This document shows, in pieces, positions 54,482 through 64,000 of a stretch of 64,000 bases of DNA. The stretch lies in the NCBI RefSeq assembly GCF_016919405.1, contig NZ_CP070352.1, positions 1,302,001 through 1,366,000 on the forward strand, in the 5' to 3' direction. Numbering within the stretch: the stretch's first letter is position 1; every line of letters begins with the position of its first letter. The notes below the pieces were generated by a model. It saw only the letters and a list, made by a program, of their open reading frames with translations, did no database searches and was not told the origin of the DNA. This stretch comes from Ensifer sp. PDNC004. Its GTDB lineage: Bacteria; Pseudomonadota; Alphaproteobacteria; Rhizobiales; Rhizobiaceae. Both the position numbers and the translations under genes were made by a program.

Positions 54482-56014
54482 TTACTCGACCGTCACATCC
54501 GTCAGCCGCAGGCGGCTGTCCGGCACCGGCACGAAATTCTTGACGCGCTTGCTCACGCCGAAGATGGCGTTGAGGTTGTAGAGCGGCATCTCGAGCGAAC
54601 GATCGGCGGCGTAGTTGGCGATCTGCTTGAGGATTTCCTCGCGCTTCGCCTGATCGGTGATCGAACGCTGCGACTCGAGCAGCTTGTCGAGTTCCGCGTC
54701 CTTGTCGTAGGGGTTCCACTTTTCGCCGGAGTGGTACATCGAGTAGGCGGTGTTGTCGTAGTCGAGCGTCCAGCCGCCCCAGGACTGCTGGAACATCGCG
54801 CCGGTCTTGCCGGCCGGAATGATGTCGTTCAGCAGAACGTTGGTTTCATACGGCTTGATCGTCGCGTTGATGCCGATCAGTTGCAGGTAGCTGGCGACCG
54901 CCTGCACGACCTCGTTGAAGGTCGCGTCGTTGCCGCGAACGTCGATCTGGACCGTTGCGCCCGGCGCAACGCCAGCTTCCTTGAGAAGCGCCTTGGCCTG
55001 TTCCGGATCGTAAGGCAGCGGCTTCATCGCCGGGTCGAAGCCGAAGGAGAGCTTGCCCTGGAAGCTGGCGATCGGGTCTGCCTGGCCGCCGAGGATCGAC
55101 TGGATGATGGTGTCGCGGTCGACGCCGAGGATCAGCGCCTTGCGGACCTTCGGATCCTTGGTGATGCCGTCGCGGGTGTTGAAGCGCAGCGCATAGACCG
55201 TCGGGCCGGCGCTGGTGACGATCTCCAGGTTGCTGTCGTCCTGGATCGTCGGGATCATGCCGATCGGAATGGTCGGCGGGATGACGAGATCGACGCGGCC
55301 TGCCTGCAGTTCGGCAACGGCGGTCGCCGGCTCCGAGATGAAGCGGTAGTTGAGGTTGGAAAGCTTCGGCGCGCCGCCCCAATGATCGGCGAAGGCTTCG
55401 AGCTTGATGCCGACCTTTGGCTCATAGGAGACGAACTTGAACGGGCCGGTACCAACAGGATGGGCGTTGAAGTAGTCTTCGCCCTTTTCCTGGATATACT
55501 TCGGCGGCACGATCATCGCGCCGTAGCCGGCGAGCTTGGTGAGAAGCACCGGATCCGGGGTCTTGAGAACGAGGTCGACGGTCTTTTCGTCGACGATCTC
55601 GACCTTCTCGATCACGGCATAGTTGGACTTCTGCGGGCCCTTGGAACCTTCTTCGCCGAGCAGGCGGTCGAAGGTGAACTTCACCGCTTCGGCGTTGAAG
55701 GGCTCGCCATTGTGGAACTTAACGCCTTCGCGCAGCGTGAAGCGCAGGCGCTTGCCGCCGTCGAGCTCTTCCCAGGCGGTCGCAAGACCGGGCACGAGCT
55801 TCAAGTCGGGGCCGCGATAGGTCAGGCCGTCATAGATGTTGGTGGCAACCGACGCCCAGTTGACGAGGAAGGTGTCGACCGGGTCCCAGCTTCCCGGATC
55901 CTGCGGCGAAGACACCGTCAGCGTGCCCGCGGCAAAGGCCGGGGCTGCGGTCATGAAACTGCCCGCCATCGCAAGGGCGATGAAAGCGGCGTGGATCCCC
56001 TTTTTGTTGATCAT
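54482..56014 (-). CDS. Peptide/nickel-type ABC substrate-binding protein DppA-like
   Basis: A 510-residue family 5 extracellular solute-binding protein. A signal peptide ends at FAA near residue 29, followed by the clamshell with the segment GKRLRFTLREGVKFHNGEPF. The ligand may be a peptide or a cyclic amide, judged from the oxoprolinase and M14 genes. It follows the fused ATPase gene on the minus strand. Confidence 0.9.
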   Translation of the reverse strand: MINKKGIHAAFIALAMAGSFMTAAPAFAAGTLTVSSPQDPGSWDPVDTFLVNWASVATNIYDGLTYRGPDLKLVPGLATAWEELDGGKRLRFTLREGVKFHNGEPFNAEAVKFTFDRLLGEEGSKGPQKSNYAVIEKVEIVDEKTVDLVLKTPDPVLLTKLAGYGAMIVPPKYIQEKGEDYFNAHPVGTGPFKFVSYEPKVGIKLEAFADHWGGAPKLSNLNYRFISEPATAVAELQAGRVDLVIPPTIPIGMIPTIQDDSNLEIVTSAGPTVYALRFNTRDGITKDPKVRKALILGVDRDTIIQSILGGQADPIASFQGKLSFGFDPAMKPLPYDPEQAKALLKEAGVAPGATVQIDVRGNDATFNEVVQAVASYLQLIGINATIKPYETNVLLNDIIPAGKTGAMFQQSWGGWTLDYDNTAYSMYHSGEKWNPYDKDAELDKLLESQRSITDQAKREEILKQIANYAADRSLEMPLYNLNAIFGVSKRVKNFVPVPDSRLRLTDVTVE

Positions 56015-56060
56015 TTACTCACTCCTGTTTCGACAGCCTTCTTCAAAGAAAGAAAGCGGC

Positions 56061-57893
56061 TCACGCACCCTTGGCCACAAAATGGCCAGGGGCGATCTCT
56101 TTGCGCGGCAGAACCGCGGGTTCGTCGCCGACACGACGGATCGGGCTCGGGATTTCGCCTTCGAGCATCGCGCGTTCGCGGCCTTTGCCGGGCTCGGCGA
56201 CGGGCACTGCGGAAAGCAGCCGGCGCGTATAGGGATGACCAGGCGTTTCGAATACCTGCTGGCGGCTGCCGAATTCCATGACCTGGCCGAGATAGAGCAC
56301 GGCTACACGGTGGCTCATGCGCTCGACGACCGCCATGTCATGGCTGATGAACAGATAGGCGAGGCCTTCCTGCTCCTGCAGTTCCATGAACAGGTTGATG
56401 ATTTGCGCCTGGATGGAGACGTCGAGGGCCGACAGCGCCTCGTCGGCGATGATCAGCTTGGGGCGGGAGGCGAGCGCACGGGCGATACAGACGCGCTGAC
56501 GCTGGCCGCCGGAGAATTCATGCGGATAGCGCTTGGCATGCGCGGCCGTCAGGCCGACGCGCTCCAGCAGTTCATGCACGCGCTTTTCGATTTCCTTTTC
56601 GCCAAGGATCAGGCCATGGGTGCGGATCGGCTCTGCGATCGAGAAGCCCACCGTCTTGCGCGGGTCGAGCGAGGCGAAAGGATCCTGGAAGATGTACTGG
56701 ATTTCCTGCTTCAGCCGCTGCCGCTCGGCATAGCTCATGGCCGAGACCGGCCGGCCGCCGAAAAGGATCTCGCCGGAGGTTGCGCTCTGCAGCTGCTGGA
56801 TCGTGCGGCCGATCGTCGACTTGCCGGAACCGCTCTCGCCGACGAGCGCTAGCGTCTCGCCCGGAAAGATCTCGAAGCTGACATTCTCGATGGCGTGCAC
56901 GCGATGCGTCGCCTTGCCGAACAGGTTCTTGCGCACGTCGAAGCGGGTGACGAGGTCGCGCACCGAAAGGATCGGTGCTGCGTCGTAGCGGGCGGTGCGC
57001 TGGATATGGGTTTCGCCGACACGTTTCGGCTCGCCGTCCACCATCATGGTCAGCAGCAAGCGCTTCGGGAATTCCTCGCCGGTCATGCTGCCGAGCTTCG
57101 GCACGGCGGAAAGCAGCGTCTGGGTGTAGGGGTGCTTGGGGCTTGCGAAGATCTCGTCGACCGGGCCTTCCTCGACCTTGCGACCCTTCCACATGACGAC
57201 GACGTCGTCGGCCATTTCGGCAACCACGCCCATGTCATGGGTAATGAAGATTACCGCCATGCCGAGTTCCTTCTGCAGGTCTCGGATGATCGTCAGGATC
57301 TGCGCCTGGATGGTGACGTCGAGCGCCGTCGTCGGCTCGTCGGCAATCAGAAGCTTCGGCCGGCAGGCGAGCGCCATGGCGATCATGACGCGCTGGCGCA
57401 TGCCGCCCGAGAGCTGATGCGGATAACGGCCGATCAGTTCGGCGCTGTCGGGAAGGCGGACCATGTCGAGCAGGCGGCGCGTCTCGACGAGCGCTTCGGC
57501 CTTGGTCATCTTCTCATGCAGCATAAGCACTTCGGCGACCTGGTCGCCGATGGTGAAGACCGGGTTCAGCGAGGTCATCGGCTCCTGGAAGATCATGGCG
57601 ATCTCCTTGCCGCGGATGGCGCGCATGGTCTTCTGCGGTGCAGCTGTCAGGTCGATCTCGCCGTCCTTGCCGCGAAACAGGATGCGCCCGGTCGGAAACT
57701 GGCCGCCCATCATGTCGGCGAGCCGCATGATCGACAGCGAGGTCACCGATTTGCCGGAGCCGGATTCGCCGACGATTGCCAATGTGCGCCCCGGAGTTAC
57801 CGTGAAGCTCAGGTCTTCGACGACGGGATTGCCGTTGAAGGCGACGGAAAGCTTCTCAACGGCGAGCAATGGCGCAGGCTTTTCGACGGTCAC
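56061..57893 (-). CDS. Fused dipeptide ABC ATPase (DppD-DppF)
   Basis: A 610-residue protein with two complete nucleotide-binding domains. Domain one has Walker [18 protein letters not shown] and [12 protein letters not shown]. Domain two has [17 protein letters not shown] and [12 protein letters not shown]. DppD and DppF are usually separate; the fused form is common in rhizobial peptide importers. It begins 14 bases after the MarR gene end. Confidence 0.92.
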   Translation of the reverse strand: MTVEKPAPLLAVEKLSVAFNGNPVVEDLSFTVTPGRTLAIVGESGSGKSVTSLSIMRLADMMGGQFPTGRILFRGKDGEIDLTAAPQKTMRAIRGKEIAMIFQEPMTSLNPVFTIGDQVAEVLMLHEKMTKAEALVETRRLLDMVRLPDSAELIGRYPHQLSGGMRQRVMIAMALACRPKLLIADEPTTALDVTIQAQILTIIRDLQKELGMAVIFITHDMGVVAEMADDVVVMWKGRKVEEGPVDEIFASPKHPYTQTLLSAVPKLGSMTGEEFPKRLLLTMMVDGEPKRVGETHIQRTARYDAAPILSVRDLVTRFDVRKNLFGKATHRVHAIENVSFEIFPGETLALVGESGSGKSTIGRTIQQLQSATSGEILFGGRPVSAMSYAERQRLKQEIQYIFQDPFASLDPRKTVGFSIAEPIRTHGLILGEKEIEKRVHELLERVGLTAAHAKRYPHEFSGGQRQRVCIARALASRPKLIIADEALSALDVSIQAQIINLFMELQEQEGLAYLFISHDMAVVERMSHRVAVLYLGQVMEFGSRQQVFETPGHPYTRRLLSAVPVAEPGKGRERAMLEGEIPSPIRRVGDEPAVLPRKEIAPGHFVAKGA

Positions 57894-57907
57894 GCGGTCT
57901 TCCTCGT

Positions 57908-58492
57908 TTAAAGTGTGGTCGCGGCGCGCGCGGACTGTTCATAGGCGCCCGACATGAAACGCAGGACGGCGGCGATTTCGGAGAGTGTCTCTTCGGAGGG
58001 GCGGGCCTTTGCAGTCGAGGAGACCAGGAGGCTTTCGCGGATCTTCGCGTAGCGGCTGCAGGCGTCCGACCCCTTGTCGGTGATGCGGATGGTTTTTTCC
58101 TTGCCTTCCTTGCCCGTCGTCACCAGGCCCGCGGCCTCGAGCTTGCGGATCGCATAGGTCGCGACATGCGTGTCTTCGATGTCGAGCACGAGACAGATGT
58201 CGGCGAGCTTCTTGCCGCGATCGCGATGACGGATCGTGTGCAGAATCAGGATTTCGATCGGCGAAAGACCGGGAACGCCGGCAGCCGCCATGCAGCGCAT
58301 CATCCAGCGATGAAAGGCGTGCGACGCGAGAATCAACCCGTATTCGACCTCGGAGAGGCCGGGAGAGCCGCCTTCGGCAAGGTGCGCGGAAGAGACGATC
58401 GGGCCGATGGCCGCGACCGGCTTTAAATGTTCGGGCAGGGCGTTTTCGGCCCATTCCCGTCCTTCGAAGCTCTCCTCCGACTTCTTCGTCAT
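57908..58492 (-). CDS. MarR-type winged helix regulator
   Basis: A 194-residue winged-helix DNA-binding protein. The MarR-like core is at about residues 70-150 ([49 protein letters not shown]). It heads the minus-strand dpp operon and faces the oxoprolinase gene across a 121-base gap that holds repeated ATTTTATGTCA-like elements. It probably controls both sides of the locus. Confidence 0.85.
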   Translation of the reverse strand: MTKKSEESFEGREWAENALPEHLKPVAAIGPIVSSAHLAEGGSPGLSEVEYGLILASHAFHRWMMRCMAAAGVPGLSPIEILILHTIRHRDRGKKLADICLVLDIEDTHVATYAIRKLEAAGLVTTGKEGKEKTIRITDKGSDACSRYAKIRESLLVSSTAKARPSEETLSEIAAVLRFMSGAYEQSARAATTL

Positions 58493-58508
58493 TCAGCTCT
58501 TCCTCATC

Positions 58509-58548
58509 TTGACGATTTTATGTCATCATTTTATCGACATTTTGTCAA
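58509..58548. promoter_or_regulatory. Putative MarR operator region
   Basis: The divergent gap holds ATGTC (58520-58524) and GACAT (58536-58540) around 11 bases, flanked by TTGAC and GTCAA. The same bases can be read as three tandem ATTTTATGTCA-like repeats. Either pattern suits a MarR dimer site controlling the dpp operon and the oxoprolinase gene. Confidence 0.5.
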
Positions 58549-58613
58549 CGAACTGCTTTGATGAATTTCCGGGCTTGCACAATGATGCGGCTCGCGAACG
58601 AGAGGGATGGACA

Positions 58614-62234
<3,621 letters not shown>

Positions 62235-62277
62235 GCCGGAAAGACTGAAATCTCCCAAGACTGCTGCGGTGGTCTGC

Positions 62278-62307
62278 GGGCGGGCGAGCGATCGTCCGCC
62301 CGTTTTT
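62278..62307 (+). terminator. Terminator after the oxoprolinase gene
   Basis: A GC stem (CGGGCG pairing with CGCCCG around an imperfect inner helix), followed by TTTTTC, 45-70 bases beyond the stop codon. Confidence 0.7.
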
Positions 62308-62526
62308 CGTTCTGGGATATGCGCACTTTCTTGTGCTGCAACTGCGAAAAGACGCGATCGCTTTTTTAACCTGAATTTAAATTCGAAATTACTAAGTGCT
62401 TATCGGTCAGTGCGCGCCCGACCTCCTCCCTCGACGGCGCTCGCAAACATCCGGTCCTCCTCCCGCCGGTTTGGCTGACCATGTCCCTCCCAACAGCGCG
62501 ATCGCGACATCCAAGGAGTCACGGCA

Positions 62527-64000
62527 GTGACGTTCAAGAACCTTTCGATTTTGACCAAGGTCGGCCTCGTGGTCGTGGTCATGGGCATATCCTCAATCCT
62601 GATTGCGCTCGCCGGAGCGCGTGGTCTTTCCTCGCTCGGTGCGACGATCGTCGATGTCGGCGCGCGTGAAGAAGCAGCGCGCGAGGCGATGGACCTGCGC
62701 GTCGATATCATCGCCGTCAGCCGCATGACCTATCAGCTTGCCGCCGCGCCTGAGAACGCTGCCGACTTTGGCGCGGAAACCGAGAAGCGTGCCGAAGAAA
62801 TGCTCGGTCGCTTGACCAAGATCGAGGCCGTCGCCGACGATGCCGAAGACAAGCTGTTGAACGATGTTCGCCTGACGCTGAACAGCTACTTCGACGAGAT
62901 CCGCGCCATGGTCGCCGTTGCCGCCGAAAAGGGCGTCGATGCCGGCGCCGTCAAGGCCGCACTCGACAAGGCGCTCGAAGCGCAAAAAACAGTGACGGCA
63001 ACGGTCAAGACCTACAGCACCTATTCCGGCGATGCGCTGGCGGCTGCCCGTGAAGAGGCGCTTAACTCCTCGTCCGTGGCCATGACGATCCTTGCCGCCG
63101 CTGCGGCGCTTTGCGTTCTCTTCGGCGTCGGCGTCAGCCTCGTCGTTGCCCGCCGCGGCATCGTCATGCCGGTCCGTGACCTGACCTCGACGATGAGCGA
63201 ACTTGCCGACGGCAAACTCGATGGAGATGCGACGGACGTTTCCCGCCAGGACGAGATCGGCGAGATGGCCCGCGCCGTTGAAGTGTTCCGCAAGAACGGC
63301 ATCGCCATGCGTGCAATGAAGGCGCAGGAAGCGGCCCTCCATGCCCGCAGCAGCGACCTGCAGTCCAGTATCAGCGTCGTCGTCGCTTCGGCCGTTGCCG
63401 GCGATTTCACCGGCCGCATCAACAAGGACTACGAAAACGACGACCTCAACCGCTTTGCCTCGAGCGTCAACGAGCTGGTGTCGAGCGTCGACCAGACGGT
63501 CAACGAAGTTCGCCGCGTCATTGCAGCCCTTGCCGATGCCGACCTGACGCAGACCATGCGCGGCGAATTCCACGGCGCCTTTGCCGAGCTGCAGGTGAAC
63601 GTCAATCAGACGATGGTGACTCTGCGCTCGACCATGCAGAACGTGCGGAGCGCCGCAAGCACCATCAACGACAACTCCGCCGAACTGAGCTCGGCTGCCA
63701 ATGATCTGTCGAAGCGCACGGAACAGCAGGCGGCTGCGCTTGAAGAAACCGCTGCCGCGCTCGACGAGATCACCTCGACCGTGCGCACCGCCTCCGAGCG
63801 GGCGAACGAGGCGCATGAGATGGTACGCGCCACCAAGGAAAGTGCCGGCCGGTCCGGCGCGATCGTGCGGAGCGCGGTCGACGCAATGGGGCGCATCGAG
63901 GATTCGTCGAACCGCATCAACCAGATCATCTCGGTCATCGACGAGATCGCCTTCCAGACGAACCTGCTGGCGCTCAACGCAGGCGTCGAAGCGGCACGCG
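62527..64000 (+). CDS. Methyl-accepting chemotaxis protein, runs off the window end
   Basis: The first 491 codons of a chemoreceptor, cut by the window edge. The start is GTG, with AAGGAG 8 bases before it. A helix at about residues 11-32 and a second near 180-205 flank a four-helix-bundle sensor of some 145 residues. HAMP domains follow, and the visible tip region IDEIAFQTNLLALNAGVEAA is the signalling hairpin that contacts CheA and CheW. The ligand is unknown. Confidence 0.93.
   Translation, partial: MTFKNLSILTKVGLVVVVMGISSILIALAGARGLSSLGATIVDVGAREEAAREAMDLRVDIIAVSRMTYQLAAAPENAADFGAETEKRAEEMLGRLTKIEAVADDAEDKLLNDVRLTLNSYFDEIRAMVAVAAEKGVDAGAVKAALDKALEAQKTVTATVKTYSTYSGDALAAAREEALNSSSVAMTILAAAAALCVLFGVGVSLVVARRGIVMPVRDLTSTMSELADGKLDGDATDVSRQDEIGEMARAVEVFRKNGIAMRAMKAQEAALHARSSDLQSSISVVVASAVAGDFTGRINKDYENDDLNRFASSVNELVSSVDQTVNEVRRVIAALADADLTQTMRGEFHGAFAELQVNVNQTMVTLRSTMQNVRSAASTINDNSAELSSAANDLSKRTEQQAAALEETAAALDEITSTVRTASERANEAHEMVRATKESAGRSGAIVRSAVDAMGRIEDSSNRINQIISVIDEIAFQTNLLALNAGVEAAR

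Overview
The window is chromosome-like, GC-rich DNA from an alphaproteobacterium of the Rhizobiaceae, most probably an Ensifer/Sinorhizobium relative. I base this on the dense ABC sugar and peptide uptake operons, a DUF1127 protein, a RopB/Omp25-type outer-membrane protein, a RIME-like palindrome and the family resemblance of the proteins. This is inference from reading the sequence; no database search was run. I found no tRNA, rRNA, CRISPR array, transposase or phage gene. Almost every base belongs to an ordinary metabolic operon or its regulator.

Layout. 0.1-5.4 kb: a lipoprotein-like L,D-transpeptidase, a zinc-ribbon protein, a TetR/SDR divergent pair, a serine hydrolase and an atypical arginase-family protein. 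5.7-10 kb: a VOC, SDR, old-yellow-enzyme and quinone-oxidoreductase operon divergent from a LysR gene, followed by a decayed MFS transporter tail. 10.1-12.2 kb: a GlxA-type regulator with a coupled small gene, divergent from a cysteine hydrolase. 12.2-19.1 kb: a minus-strand operon (binding protein, ATPase, permease, sugar kinase, GatZ-type protein, LacI regulator) that fits D-tagatose uptake and conversion to fructose 6-phosphate. 19.3-21.8 kb: acylphosphatase, then a TetR and Bcr/CflA efflux pair ending in a clear terminator.

21.8-31.3 kb is the most interesting part. Two minus-strand operons each begin with a cobalamin riboswitch: nrdHIEF (class Ib ribonucleotide reductase, also carrying an NrdR-like box over its promoter) and metE plus a double-hotdog thioesterase. 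Both encode B12-independent enzymes, so the block looks like a B12-sparing module. A LysR gene next to metE has a near-identical 17/18-base motif in front of itself and in front of the metE promoter, suggesting a MetR-like activator.

31.3-36.6 kb: a phosphodiesterase and a Ugp-like ABC importer behind a PHO-box-like direct repeat. 36.6-47.7 kb: a LacI regulator divergent from a long operon (ribose-type importer, SorC regulator, aldo/keto reductase, GlpD-like FAD dehydrogenase, class I aldolase, FGGY kinase). The enzymes form a kinase, dehydrogenase, aldolase route for an unidentified polyol. 47.7-50.6 kb: an outer-membrane protein and a two-component system. 50.9-62.2 kb: a MarR regulator, dipeptide ABC importer and M14 carboxypeptidase-like protein divergent from a fused 5-oxoprolinase, suggesting use of pyroglutamyl or hydantoin-like compounds. 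The window ends inside a chemoreceptor gene.

Many operons show 4-base ATGA stop/start overlaps, which I used together with Shine-Dalgarno sites to choose starts.
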